50,654 nucleotides of DNA from Myxococcales bacterium (GTDB taxonomy: Bacteria; Myxococcota; B64-G9), in contig JAAZNF010000002.1 in assembly GCA_012798435.1 (NCBI GenBank), positions 1-50,654 of the forward strand, read 5' to 3'. Below the pieces are notes generated by a model. The model was not told the origin of the DNA and did no database searches. It saw nothing but the letters and a program-made list of their open reading frames with translations. Shown piece after piece: positions 24,794 through 33,010 of this stretch. Within the stretch, counting starts at the first letter, position 1. Each line of letters begins with the position of its first letter. Made by a program: the position numbers and the translations under genes.

Positions 24794-25123
24794 ATGAACC
24801 TCATCGTCGAGTGTAACCAGTGCGAGGCGGACTTCGAGCTGAGTCTGGAGGACCTGCTCAAGGAACCGCGCAAGCTCTCTTGCCCCAACTGCGGCATCAA
24901 GGCCGATCCCGACATCGTGGAGGCCATGGCCACGGCGCTCGACGAGGCAGTGGCCCAGGCGGCGCGGCTGCGGCGCCGCTTCAAGATCTCCTTTGGTGTG
25001 GAGAGCGACGAGCTGGAGTCGGAGCAGGACGACGAGGTGGCCCTGCCCGAGGTCGAGGACGACGAGGACTCGCTCTGGGGAGACGAGGGCGAGGAAGAAT
25101 CCGAAGAAGAGGAAGAGGACTGA
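24794..25123 (+). CDS. Zinc-ribbon protein with acidic tail
   Basis: ATG 24794 follows GGGAG at six bases; earlier in-frame starts have no site. The 109-residue protein opens with a C-x2-C pair (VECNQCEADFELS) and a second C-x2-C pair (LSCPNCGIK), a classic zinc ribbon like those of small transcription- or translation-associated proteins. A helix follows (VEAMATALDEAVAQAARL) and then a strongly acidic C-terminus (runs of Glu and Asp from residue about 75). Possibly an RNA-polymerase- or ribosome-associated factor; no partner can be read from the context. TTGACA at 24722-24727 could be its minus-35 box. Confidence 0.65.
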   Translation: MNLIVECNQCEADFELSLEDLLKEPRKLSCPNCGIKADPDIVEAMATALDEAVAQAARLRRRFKISFGVESDELESEQDDEVALPEVEDDEDSLWGDEGEEESEEEEED

Positions 25124-25220
25124 CCCGGCCGCGCTTTTTTTCCGTCCAATGACCGTTGCGACCCTGGTCGGCCCGGCGCCGCCGGGAGGCTGGCGCTCTG
25201 GTCTAACGCGGGAGGCTGGC

Positions 25221-25802
25221 ATGGCCCGGTGGGGTTGGTTGGCGGTGTTGTGCGGCGTCCCCTGGCTGGCGGCGCCAGCGCTGGCTCAGGCTCCCGGCGG
25301 CTGCCCGGCCGGTTACGTGGAGATGACGGTCCAGGGGGTGGTGCCCACCGAGCAGGGCATGGCGGTGGTGCTGAAACCCGACAAGGAGGAGGTGCTGCTC
25401 CCCATCTGGATCGGGGAGGCGGAGGCCTTCTCCATCCGCCTGCGCCTGGAGCGGCGGCGCTTCGAGCGCCCGCTCACCCATGACCTCCTGGACACGGTGG
25501 TGCGCGAGCTGGGAGGCAAGCTCATCAAGATCCACGTCGACGATCTCAAGGGCAACACCTTCGTAGGCATGGTTTTCATCCAGCAGGGTAAGAAGACGAT
25601 CTCGATCGATTCGCGCCCCTCTGACGCCATCGCCCTGGCGGTCGGCAACCGCCTGCCCATCTGTGTCTCGCAGAAGGTGTTCGAGCGCGCGGGGATCCGC
25701 AAGGAAGCGCCCGAGCCCGAGTCACCGCAAAAGAGCCCGAAGGACACCCCTGAGAACCTGCTCAAGGACATCATCGATCCCGCGGAAGAAAAAACGCTGT
25801 GA
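25221..25802 (+). CDS. Exported bifunctional-nuclease-domain (DUF151) protein
   Basis: ATG 25221 follows GGGAGG and gives a signal peptide ending ALAQA. The mature domain carries the BFN/DUF151 signatures: YVEMTVQGVVPTEQGMAVVLKPD, LLPIWIGEAEAFSIRLRLE, RPLTHDLLDTVVRELGGKL and SIDSRPSDAIALAVGNRLPI. The plant and bacterial BFN family is described as having DNase and RNase activity. A signal peptide on such a domain is unexpected, because the best-known members are cytoplasmic, and would put it in the periplasm or outside. The Lys-Pro-Glu-rich C-terminus (EPESPQKSPKDTPENLL) is low complexity. The stop at 25802 is followed by a gap of about 245 bp. Confidence 0.8.
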   Translation: MARWGWLAVLCGVPWLAAPALAQAPGGCPAGYVEMTVQGVVPTEQGMAVVLKPDKEEVLLPIWIGEAEAFSIRLRLERRRFERPLTHDLLDTVVRELGGKLIKIHVDDLKGNTFVGMVFIQQGKKTISIDSRPSDAIALAVGNRLPICVSQKVFERAGIRKEAPEPESPQKSPKDTPENLLKDIIDPAEEKTL

Positions 25803-26046
25803 TGTCGACAGCCCCCTACACCCCAAAGACCCGACCCCGTTGATTCATCGAGAGATCCTGCACGCGAACAGGTGACGCCGACACGTTCGCGTCGAACTAT
25901 CCTTCGGCGGAACGCCTCGCCAGAAATGCAGCAGGACTCGTTCGCGTTGTCCCAGGAGCCAGGCAACCCGACCCGACCCTCTCGAAAAAAGCAGGCTGCC
26001 GAACGAACTGGATCTTTCTACGAGACTGCTGCCGGCGGGTTTCCTG

Positions 26047-26337
26047 CTAGGTGCCGCTGCCTTCCGTCGAGGCTCCCCCACCCTCGCCTCCACTCCCCTC
26101 GCCGCTACCGCTCTTGTCGGTCGCCTGGTCCGACTTGTCGTCCGGCGTCGATACCGTGGCGCCACCCCGGGCCTCGTTGTCGTCGGACCACTCGGTGTCG
26201 TCGTCTTCGCAGCGGCACGCTCCGGAGGCGAGCGCCGCCCCCAACCCGGCCAGCCCCGCTCCGACCAGAACTCGCCGTAAAAAGAACCGGCGTGAAAATC
26301 CCTGCCCTGATTTTTCGTTTTCGTCCGGTTTTCTCAT
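26047..26337 (-). CDS. Small Tat-type exported lipoprotein-like protein
   Basis: ATG 26337 is the only ATG of the frame near a start (an upstream TTG at 26373 is possible). The 96-residue protein has a twin-arginine motif (SRRFFLRRVLVGAGLAGLG) and then LASGACRC, where the Cys of GAC could be lipidated. The rest is acidic and Gly-rich with no fold visible (DDDTEWSDDNEARGG, then GEGSGGEGGGAS). It may be a small secreted anchor or linker. It lies between the nuclease-domain gene and a periplasmic protein gene on the same strand, with 244 bp of unassigned sequence (25803-26046) on its 3' side. Confidence 0.5.
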   Translation of the reverse strand: MRKPDENEKSGQGFSRRFFLRRVLVGAGLAGLGAALASGACRCEDDDTEWSDDNEARGGATVSTPDDKSDQATDKSGSGEGSGGEGGGASTEGSGT

Positions 26338-26418
26338 GGCCTGTTCACCCTCTCTGTTATTCCAGTCGATCAAAACCGCCTCGAACGGAAAAAGTCAAGC
26401 AAATCAAACCGACAGCGC

Positions 26419-27201
26419 CTACCGCGTCGGTGCCAGCTGCTTCTTGAGCTCCTCGGGGTTCGGTAGCATCACCGCGCGGGTCTCGTCGATCCGCGAGAGC
26501 GCCCCTTTGCCAAAGCCCTCCAACTCCAGGGAGAAACCCGCCGGCGCCTCGGTCCGCACCAGGCCGAACAGCGGCACCTCGGGGCTGTACCAGGAATCCA
26601 TGCGCCCCTGTCCCTGCGGCAACTCCGCCGAGTAGTGGGTGGCATTGAGCCAACCCGCCGGCGTGTACAGGCGCTTCGACTCGAGTTTCTTCATCTTGCC
26701 GCCGCCACGCGAGCACACCTGGCAATCCCCCTGCATGCAGGAGGAGTCCTGCGTGCGGTACTTGTCCAGCAGCTCCTTCGGCAGCTCCATCGGCACCCGG
26801 TTTTGCCCCTGCAGGATCATGCGCTGGATCGAGCCCCGCAGGCGGGGATCGCCAGACACCAGGATCTTGAGGGCGACACGGGTGGCTTCCTCCGCCTGGG
26901 CATCGCCGAACTCCATCTCCAGCCAGAATTGATTCTCACCGAGCGGTTTCTGAGGGTCCGCGTGCAGCGGCAGGCTGACCCGCAGCCGCCCGCCAAAGGA
27001 GGGGAGATCCAGCCGGAGCGGGGCGCGAAAGGCGACGCGGTAGCTGACCCAGGCGCCGGGCGTGGGTTCGAACTTTTCCCCTTGGAGCGCGCCGCCGGCG
27101 GAGTCGAGCACGGTGCCGAGGTCGGCCGGGCCGGCCTGGACCGCCACACCCCAGCACAGCGGCAAGAGAAGGGCGGCTATCGGTGACGTACACCCGCGCA
27201 T
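26419..27201 (-). CDS. Exported protein of unknown function
   Basis: ATG 27201 has AGGAG six bases upstream, inside the last codons of the gene before it. The 260-residue protein has a Sec signal to about residue 23 (VAVQA). The mature part is a beta-rich domain with LRVSLPLHADP, NQFWLEMEFGDAQ, a SSCMQGDCQVCSRGGGK Cys segment (three Cys) and late strands WLNATHYSAELPQGQGRMDSWY and LFGLVRTEAPAGFSLEL. It does not look like a lipoprotein. It is the last gene of the pilin operon (gap three bases), so it may act with the pilus in the envelope; no direct evidence. Confidence 0.6.
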   Translation of the reverse strand: MRGCTSPIAALLLPLCWGVAVQAGPADLGTVLDSAGGALQGEKFEPTPGAWVSYRVAFRAPLRLDLPSFGGRLRVSLPLHADPQKPLGENQFWLEMEFGDAQAEEATRVALKILVSGDPRLRGSIQRMILQGQNRVPMELPKELLDKYRTQDSSCMQGDCQVCSRGGGKMKKLESKRLYTPAGWLNATHYSAELPQGQGRMDSWYSPEVPLFGLVRTEAPAGFSLELEGFGKGALSRIDETRAVMLPNPEELKKQLAPTR

Positions 27202-27204
27202 GAG

Positions 27205-27957
27205 TCACTCCTCTCCCCCTTCTCCATCGCCGGGCTCCAGCACCAGCGGCGCCCGGTCCTCGCCGGTGATCATCTCCGCTCGACCGCAAGGATAGTCGCT
27301 CATGCCGAGCAGCGTGATCCAGTACCGACCCCCGTCCTCGCTGACCGCGACGTACAGAGTCCCGGGGCGATCATCCGGCCGTGGCGTCAGCACGGGGCCC
27401 TCGGCGCTCGACACCAACACCACCTGGACGGGGAGACGCAACCCGTGCCCCAGAAAACCGGACGACGGCATCCGCCCCTTGTCGCGCAGCAGTTTCTCGA
27501 GCGCCTCGCGCTCGACGGGATAGGACTCGCCCTCGGCCTTGCGTTCGTCCAGGGCACGCTTCAACCGGCCGCCCGCTCTGACCAGCAGCACCGGCGGCGG
27601 CGCCTCATCGTCGCCGAGCCACTGTGTCTGCGGCACCACGGATAGGGCCTCCCAGGTCCGCATGAGAATCACAGCGGCGAACAGGAACAGCACCGCGACG
27701 TGGTGCAACAACCGCGTCGATCGGCGTGACACGAGTAACCAGAAGAAGTACCCCAGGTAGCCCGCACAGCCGGCCCCTAGCGGAAGCCATACCGGCCACA
27801 GCGGGAGCGTGGCGAAATAGCAGGCACTGGAGAAGAGCACCTGGAGCAACACCCGCCAGCGCTCGAGGCCCACGAAGAGCGCCACCAGTAGCAGCCCGAG
27901 GTAGAGGAGGTTTTTCCCGGTTCGCATAAGATCCGTCGGCGGCCCGCGAGCGATCAC
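27205..27957 (-). CDS. Membrane protein of the pilin operon
   Basis: The chosen start is GTG 27957, which overlaps the stop of the pilin gene (GTGA) and suggests coupled translation; ATG 27927 (MRTGKNLLYLG) is an alternative. The 250-residue protein has three hydrophobic segments within the first 100 residues (NLLYLGLLLVALFVGL, then FATLPLWPVWLPLGAGCAGYLGYFFWLL, then VAVLFLFAAVILM) and then a soluble domain (RLKRALDERKAEGESYPVEREALEKLL, with late beta strands VQVVLVSSA and RYWITLLGMSDY). I cannot name the family. Positions 27205-28840 look like one transcription unit with the prepilin. Confidence 0.6.
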   Translation of the reverse strand: MIARGPPTDLMRTGKNLLYLGLLLVALFVGLERWRVLLQVLFSSACYFATLPLWPVWLPLGAGCAGYLGYFFWLLVSRRSTRLLHHVAVLFLFAAVILMRTWEALSVVPQTQWLGDDEAPPPVLLVRAGGRLKRALDERKAEGESYPVEREALEKLLRDKGRMPSSGFLGHGLRLPVQVVLVSSAEGPVLTPRPDDRPGTLYVAVSEDGGRYWITLLGMSDYPCGRAEMITGEDRAPLVLEPGDGEGGEE

Positions 27958-28142
27958 GGGATGGGGAGGTTCAAGATGGCGTAGTAGCTACGGTAATAGA
28001 TGTCGTAGGCACGAATCATGGTGGGTAAAAAGATGATCGACATCGTCACCAGGCCACCGAGCAAGAACGACACGATCAGCGCGTATTCCACCATTCCCTG
28101 TCCCCGCCGCCATTGGCGGCGCCTGCATTTTCGTGTCTTCAT
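27954..28142 (-). CDS. Flp-type prepilin
   Basis: ATG 28142 has GGAGG seven bases upstream and overlaps the stop of the gene before it by four bases (ATGA). The 62-residue product has a short basic leader (MKTRKCRRRQWRRGQG) and then MVEYALIVSFLLGGLV, the VEYALI-type hydrophobic helix of Flp/Fap pilins. The Glu at position 5 of the mature N-terminus is in place. Tad-system prepilin peptidase cleaves before such segments. The rest is a short Tyr-rich tail (YDIYYRSYYAIL). Probable structural pilin of a Tad/Flp-type pilus, encoded with the TadE/TadG-like pseudopilins 28850-32650. Confidence 0.75.
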   Translation of the reverse strand: MKTRKCRRRQWRRGQGMVEYALIVSFLLGGLVTMSIIFLPTMIRAYDIYYRSYYAILNLPIP

Positions 28143-28840
28143 GGAGATCCCTCCGCGGGTTGTGGGGCCTGGAAGTTGGCCACCAGGAACACCGCGCTGC
28201 TCGCTCCCCCGTCCGGGCTGGAGATGGTGACGTTGATGGTCTTCGGCCCTCGGGCGAACTCCAGCATCACCCCCTCGAACTCCTTGGCCTGGGCGCGGCG
28301 GGACGAGAGGTCGAACCCGCGGCGCCCCATCTCTCGCAGATAGAAGACCTCTACCGCTGCCGGCGGCTGGCGCACCGCGCAGCTCAGGGTGCGAAAGCGC
28401 CCTCCCCGCTCGTGGCTCTCGTACCGTGTCACCCCCTCGGCCTCGGACGGCACGGGCAGGTCGCCGGAGGAGGTCACCAGCGCCGCCGGCTGGTCGGCAT
28501 TGGCCATGACGGCCGGAAAGCCGAACAGCGTCTTCCCCTCTTGGACCAGCACCAGGTTGACCGCCGCCATACTGGCCAGATCGAGGTACCCGATGGCCGC
28601 GCCGGTCTCGCCCACCCGCACCACGGAGACGACGTGTCCCTCTCGGGTCCATGCCTCCCGGTAGAAGGCCAGCACCGTGTCCAGGTCCTCCTCGATGCTG
28701 AAGTAGTACAGGCTGAGCGGCCGGCCGTTGACCGCCGCGTCCGTCCCCATCGGGAACAGCTCCGCCCCCGGGTAGGCGGCGATGGGCCAGCCTGGCGAGG
28801 GCGCCTGGAGCAGGAGCGAGATGACCGCGGCGACGAGCAC
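28139..28840 (-). CDS. Exported protein in the pilin operon
   Basis: The start is GTG 28840 with AGGAGG nearby; the stop of the upstream gene lies within the same ribosome-binding stretch. The first 13 residues (MLVAAVISLLLQA) are hydrophobic like a short signal peptide. The 233-residue product has two similar halves: PLSLYYFSIEEDLDTVLAFYREAWTREG and AAVEVFYLREMGRRGFDL, which may be an internal duplication of an alpha/beta unit. The ATGA overlap with the pilin gene ties it to pilus assembly. I recognise no family. Confidence 0.6.
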   Translation of the reverse strand: MLVAAVISLLLQAPSPGWPIAAYPGAELFPMGTDAAVNGRPLSLYYFSIEEDLDTVLAFYREAWTREGHVVSVVRVGETGAAIGYLDLASMAAVNLVLVQEGKTLFGFPAVMANADQPAALVTSSGDLPVPSEAEGVTRYESHERGGRFRTLSCAVRQPPAAVEVFYLREMGRRGFDLSSRRAQAKEFEGVMLEFARGPKTINVTISSPDGGASSAVFLVANFQAPQPAEGSP

Positions 28841-28849
28841 GCTTCCTCC

Positions 28850-29953
28850 TCACGGGTTCTGCTGGTTGCCCGAGAAGCAGTCGTCCGCCTGCGGCGTCTT
28901 GCAACCCATGTAGAACGGCCCGCGGGCCAGGTAGGTGTTCACGTACTCGCTGTCGTAGCTGGGCTGACACTTGTCCTGGTGTGGGGTGGTGTGCATGCCC
29001 TTGCTGCCGCTCTCCTCCAGACCCTCGCCACAGTCCACGTCGATGGGGATCTTGTTGATGTCGTTCTTGTTGTCGCCGCGCGAGGCGATGGAAGCGAGCC
29101 GCGTGCCGAAGGGGTTGGGATCGATGAGGTCGCCGAAAATGGGGATCTTGCTGATGGCCGAGAGCAGCTGGTCCAGCTTGTCCAGCCCGGGGATGTTCTC
29201 GACCAGCATACCCCACACCGTGACGCGGTTGAGCTGCTTGAAGAACAGCGCGTCCCGGTCCTTGGGCTGGTAGCCGCCCCAGGGGTAGACGTCCTCGCCG
29301 TCCAACAGCGTCCAGGCGTCCGCGACCAGCGTGAGGTGATCCTTCAGCGCCAGGTCCTTGAGGTACTCGGGCGCCAGGTCCTGGGAGTAGAACTCCGGGG
29401 CGAAGGTCTTGGGGATGAACTCGTTGGCGTAGTGGATGGTCACGTCCACCCGGATCTGGCCCTTGGTGTTGAACTTCATGAAGCCCAGCACCTTGTTGAC
29501 GCCCTGGTTGATCTTCTCCAGCACCTTGTCCACCATCTCGTTCCCGGTGGAGCCGATGTTGTCTTGGGGGCCAGGGAGGAAGTTGGCCTCCTGGTTTTCA
29601 ATCACCACCTCGCCCTCGCCCATGGAGAAACTGCCCGTCATGAATCGGTTGCGGTTGGCCGCGTCCAGGGTGTCCGAGCGCAGGTCGTCGGCATAGCGCG
29701 AGATGACGTCGCGGCGGATGTTCTCGAGCGCGAGGTCGAAGTACCCCTCGTGCTCGCCGGTCTCGTAGTTCGACAGTGGATAGGAGGTGAACTCCCAGGC
29801 GGTGTAGCGGGCTACCTCGGCGGTCTTGATGCGCACCTTGCCGAGGTCGACGAAGTACATGGCGTACATGATGATGGGCACCATCAAGGTGGAGATGATG
29901 GCGAACTCCACCATGGCCGCGCCGCGGGAACGTCGGAGGCATCGTGTGCGCAT
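28850..29953 (-). CDS. TadE-like pseudopilin
   Basis: ATG 29953 has GAGGAGG upstream. The first 40 residues are a type-III prepilin-like start (MRTRCLRRSRGAAMVEFAII then STLMVPIIMYAMYFVDLGK), where Glu follows the hydrophobic helix as in TadE/TadF pseudopilins. The remaining 320 residues are extracytoplasmic with two Cys pairs near the C-terminus (DVDCGEG, DKCQPSY, MGCKTPQADDCF), which could form disulfides. It is longer than typical TadE (about 200 residues). Second of three TadE/TadG-like genes in the run 28850-32650, all read in the same direction with gaps of 10-20 bases. Confidence 0.75.
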   Translation of the reverse strand: MRTRCLRRSRGAAMVEFAIISTLMVPIIMYAMYFVDLGKVRIKTAEVARYTAWEFTSYPLSNYETGEHEGYFDLALENIRRDVISRYADDLRSDTLDAANRNRFMTGSFSMGEGEVVIENQEANFLPGPQDNIGSTGNEMVDKVLEKINQGVNKVLGFMKFNTKGQIRVDVTIHYANEFIPKTFAPEFYSQDLAPEYLKDLALKDHLTLVADAWTLLDGEDVYPWGGYQPKDRDALFFKQLNRVTVWGMLVENIPGLDKLDQLLSAISKIPIFGDLIDPNPFGTRLASIASRGDNKNDINKIPIDVDCGEGLEESGSKGMHTTPHQDKCQPSYDSEYVNTYLARGPFYMGCKTPQADDCFSGNQQNP

Positions 29954-29971
29954 GGCGTCCTCCTCGGCCCC

Positions 29972-31741
29972 TCAATGGGTGATCAGTTCGCGGGCGAAGA
30001 CATCGGCGAAGTTGCTGGGAATGCCGATGCTCTCCACGATGCGGCTGATCTGTTGGCCCAGCGGCGCCAGCTTGGCCCGCCAAAACGGGTTGAAGAAGTT
30101 GGGATACTCGCGCCAGTTGCTATTTCCCGCCGCCCAGGCCCGGCTCTCGCCCCCGCCGTAGGGCGGCTTGAACGACGGCCGGTGGTAGTAGGCCATGGCC
30201 CGCGACCAGGCGTTGAGCCCGGTGAAACCGGAGACGTTCACCAAGGGGCGCGAGCCCACGGTCGGATCCACCTTCTCGTCGTGCTCCCCGACGATGATTT
30301 CCATTTTTTGGGCGTACCGCTGGCCGCCGAGGGCCTCGGGCGTCTTGTTGAGGAACACGTACACCGAGGGCTGGTTGAAGTCTTCCGTGCCGTCCGAGTT
30401 GGGGCGGAACTTGACGTAGGGAGCGATGCCGTCCCACTTGTGGTTGTCGTGATCGCCCTTGCACTCGCCGCCCGGCACGATGTCCCAGGTGCCGCAGTTG
30501 TTGGGGATCTGCATGATGTCGCGGTGGGTGCAGTGCTCGCCGTCGCTGTAGGCCGCCCACACGCTGGCATACTTGTCGCCCAGGTTGAGCCATTTGTTGA
30601 GCTTGTCCACCACCTTTTTGATCTTCTTGCCGATGATCGGGATCTTGCAAACCCAGCCGCAGTTGAACTTGAAGGTGAGCACCTGATCCGCCCCGATCAC
30701 CGTCCCGCGCGCCAGGCGCGAGTGGTCGCAGGCGGCACCGAAGCGCTTCCCGCAGCGGGTGCTCTCCTTGGTGTGCGACATGAGCTTGGTCTGGCCGGTG
30801 ATGTCGATCGGCGGGGCGAGCCCGATCTTGTCGAGGATTTCGATGAGCTTGCCCAGCAGCGGGATGCGCTCGAGGAAGTCGTGCAACGAGCGGTTGGTGA
30901 TGAACACCGGGAAGCGGGTGGCGTTGGAGACCTCGGTCATCACCCGCTGGGCCATCTTCTGTTCCTCGGGTACGTTGTTGGGATCGCCGCCGCCGAGCTT
31001 CTCGGCGTTCACGTCGATGGCATCGCAGTAGCCGGTGAAACCCGGCACCTTGAGGTTGTCTCCCAGGCAGCCCCCCAGGTTGAGCGCCGCCCCCGCCAGG
31101 CCGGTCGGGAGGAACCAGTTGACCTCGGGGTCGTTTTGCAAGGTGATCACCGGCGGGGTGATGCCGCTCACGGTCAGGTTGGCGATGACCATGTACTTCA
31201 TGGCCTTCTCCACCTGCCCGTAGACCCAGTTGATCTTCCCCATGGCCCAGACCATCTTCCCCAGCGCCGGATCGAGGACGTTCTCCGCCAATTCGTGGAA
31301 GGCCTTGTGGGCGGCCTTCAGCCCCTGGTAGATGGCCTCGGTGAAAGGCAAGATCTCGCAGCACACCACGCACCCGATCACCGTCTCGGCGCAGGTGCAC
31401 ACGATCCAGTTGACGATGCTGGCCACCATGGTCAGCACCGCCAGCATGATGTCCACGAACCACATGACCGCCAGGTAGGATTGCAGGCTCATGGCGGTCA
31501 CGTACTGCGACACCTGGGCCCGGTTGACGAAGGCGAAGAAGTTGAACGAACGCGCCTCCAGCGCGGCCAGCGAGTAGGCGGTGGCGTCGGCGTTGTCCTG
31601 CAGGCGCATGCGCTCGTGGATGGCGTGGCTCAGGTTGACGGTGGCCAGCACCCCCACCGCCAGCACCAGCATGCCGACCGCGGCCAGCACCATGGCCTGG
31701 CCGTCCCGGTCATTCTTCAAATGATGCAGTCGCCGCAGCAT
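29972..31741 (-). CDS. TadG-like pseudopilin
   Basis: The N-terminus (GQAMVLAAVGMLVLAVGV) and the following helix (HAIHERMRLQDNADATAYSLA then ALEARSFN) are the hallmark of the putative Flp pilus-assembly TadG/TadE-like domain. The 589-residue protein has a large extracytoplasmic part with many Cys residues (WIVCTCAETVIGCVVCC, NCGWVCKIPIIGKK, DVNAEK) that could make disulfide-stabilised modules. The start ATG 31741 lies 12 bases after the stop of the TadE-like gene upstream. Neither it nor its neighbours includes a TadA/CpaF ATPase, so the assembly machinery must be elsewhere in the genome. Confidence 0.75.
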   Translation of the reverse strand: MLRRLHHLKNDRDGQAMVLAAVGMLVLAVGVLATVNLSHAIHERMRLQDNADATAYSLAALEARSFNFFAFVNRAQVSQYVTAMSLQSYLAVMWFVDIMLAVLTMVASIVNWIVCTCAETVIGCVVCCEILPFTEAIYQGLKAAHKAFHELAENVLDPALGKMVWAMGKINWVYGQVEKAMKYMVIANLTVSGITPPVITLQNDPEVNWFLPTGLAGAALNLGGCLGDNLKVPGFTGYCDAIDVNAEKLGGGDPNNVPEEQKMAQRVMTEVSNATRFPVFITNRSLHDFLERIPLLGKLIEILDKIGLAPPIDITGQTKLMSHTKESTRCGKRFGAACDHSRLARGTVIGADQVLTFKFNCGWVCKIPIIGKKIKKVVDKLNKWLNLGDKYASVWAAYSDGEHCTHRDIMQIPNNCGTWDIVPGGECKGDHDNHKWDGIAPYVKFRPNSDGTEDFNQPSVYVFLNKTPEALGGQRYAQKMEIIVGEHDEKVDPTVGSRPLVNVSGFTGLNAWSRAMAYYHRPSFKPPYGGGESRAWAAGNSNWREYPNFFNPFWRAKLAPLGQQISRIVESIGIPSNFADVFARELITH

Positions 31742-31753
31742 GGCGCACCTCCG

Positions 31754-32650
31754 TCAAGGGAGATTCTTGATGTACGGGTTGGATTGCATGCGCATGGTGT
31801 GCGTGGCATAGAGCGGGATGAAGTACTTGTGCGCGCCGACGTGCAGGGCCCACAGCGCGCGGAAGAGATCCCCGCGATCCTCCTCGTCGAACGGCTTGCC
31901 GGAGTCCTCGAGCTGGCCCAGGATCATGGCGTCCCGGCCCATGCCGCCAACCTCCCCGGAGATGGGGCCGAACCCGATCCGGGCCTTGGGCTGATCGATG
32001 GGGCCGGTGAGCTGGACCCCGGCCTCGTTCGCCATCCAGGCCATGTGGATGATCCAGTTGGCGAAGGGGATCCGCATCCAGTACAGGTAGCGCACCCGGA
32101 TGGTGAGGCGGGTCGCCTCGCGCACCCGCCGGTTGTGGGAAGAGAACTCCATTCCCGCCCCCGTATTGTCGGCGTGGTAGTCGTCGAAGTCGATCTCCTC
32201 GTGGTTCTGGAACATCTCACGGGTGGGGTTCAAGATGCGCACGTCGATGAAGTCGATGTTGGCGTTCACCCCGAGGTTCCCAAGGATCTGGGAAAGGTAG
32301 TGGGTGGCTCCGGTGGCGAGTTTCATCTTGGCCCAGGTCTCCAGGATGCCCGGGCGTCTCCCCAGCTCGGGGTCGGTCTCTCCCAGGATGGTGTCGGTGG
32401 CCGCGAAGGTCGGCATGAGGGTGATGAGCGCGGCGTTCACCATCTTGTCGCGGTTCATGTTCCAGACAATGCCGGTGCGGCAGGCGTTGTAGGCCGCGTA
32501 CTCCACCATCAGGCGGGCCTGCTGCATCATGGTGAGCTGCACGATGCCGAGCAGGAGGAAGACCATCAAGGGGAGCACGATGGCCGTCTCGACAGCCGCC
32601 TGGCCGCGGCGCCGGCTCAACCTTCTTTCCAGTGGGCGGATTCGTGACAT
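31754..32650 (-). CDS. TadE-like pseudopilin, first gene of the run
   Basis: ATG 32650 has GGGAG six bases upstream, giving MSRIRPLERRLSRRRGQAAV then ETAIVLPLMVFLLLGIVQ. The longer frame to 32713 has no site. The start matches the TadE-type pilin-like signal with Glu after RGQAAV. The rest (298 residues in all) is an extracytoplasmic beta/alpha domain (ATRLTIRVRYLYWMRIPFAN, ALHVGAHKYFIPLYATHT) and contains only one Cys near its middle (NACRTG). The promoter of the whole pilus run is expected upstream, between 32650 and the zinc-ribbon gene at 32759. Confidence 0.7.
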   Translation of the reverse strand: MSRIRPLERRLSRRRGQAAVETAIVLPLMVFLLLGIVQLTMMQQARLMVEYAAYNACRTGIVWNMNRDKMVNAALITLMPTFAATDTILGETDPELGRRPGILETWAKMKLATGATHYLSQILGNLGVNANIDFIDVRILNPTREMFQNHEEIDFDDYHADNTGAGMEFSSHNRRVREATRLTIRVRYLYWMRIPFANWIIHMAWMANEAGVQLTGPIDQPKARIGFGPISGEVGGMGRDAMILGQLEDSGKPFDEEDRGDLFRALWALHVGAHKYFIPLYATHTMRMQSNPYIKNLP

Positions 32651-32758
32651 GACCGACTCCCTTGTTCTCAAAGCCAAAAATACCCCAACCCGCCAAATGC
32701 CGCAATCGGTCATTTGGCCTAATTCTGGTCATACCATCGGTCAAGTGGACGGCGGGCG

Positions 32759-33010
32759 CTACTGGAGGACATCCCTCGGGAAATAGAGCTTCAGGCCGCA
32801 ATGCGGGCAGTGGTACTGCTCCAGAAAACTACCATCCGTGAGTTCCTGCCTCACATAGTGGCGAAAATCCGCCTCCTCGCCGCACTCCGGGCAGCGGTCG
32901 GCGCCGATGAACTTCAGATACTCGACCTTTTTCAGCGCCGGCTCGAACGGGCGCAGGTGGGCCTCCAGCGCGGCGCGCAGAAACTCACGCAACAGGGCGA
33001 TTTCTTTCAA
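32759..33010 (-). CDS. Small zinc-ribbon protein
   Basis: An 83-residue protein, probably from TTG 33010 with GAGGG upstream; its start overlaps the end of the preceding gene by 26 bases. Two Cys pairs (RCPECGEE and YHCPHCGLK) form a zinc ribbon after a helical N-terminus (EIALLREFLRAALEAH). It ends YFPRDVLQ. Such proteins often act as small adaptors or RNA-binding factors. No other function can be inferred. Confidence 0.55.
   Translation of the reverse strand: MKEIALLREFLRAALEAHLRPFEPALKKVEYLKFIGADRCPECGEEADFRHYVRQELTDGSFLEQYHCPHCGLKLYFPRDVLQ

Noticed and set aside
28133-32647. A 1504-codon open frame on the plus strand opposite the pilin and pseudopilin genes
   Set aside because: High-GC DNA leaves long antisense frames open. 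The minus strand has signal-like starts, ribosome-binding sites and recognisable TadE/TadG motifs, while the plus product is Val/His/Asp-rich without domains.
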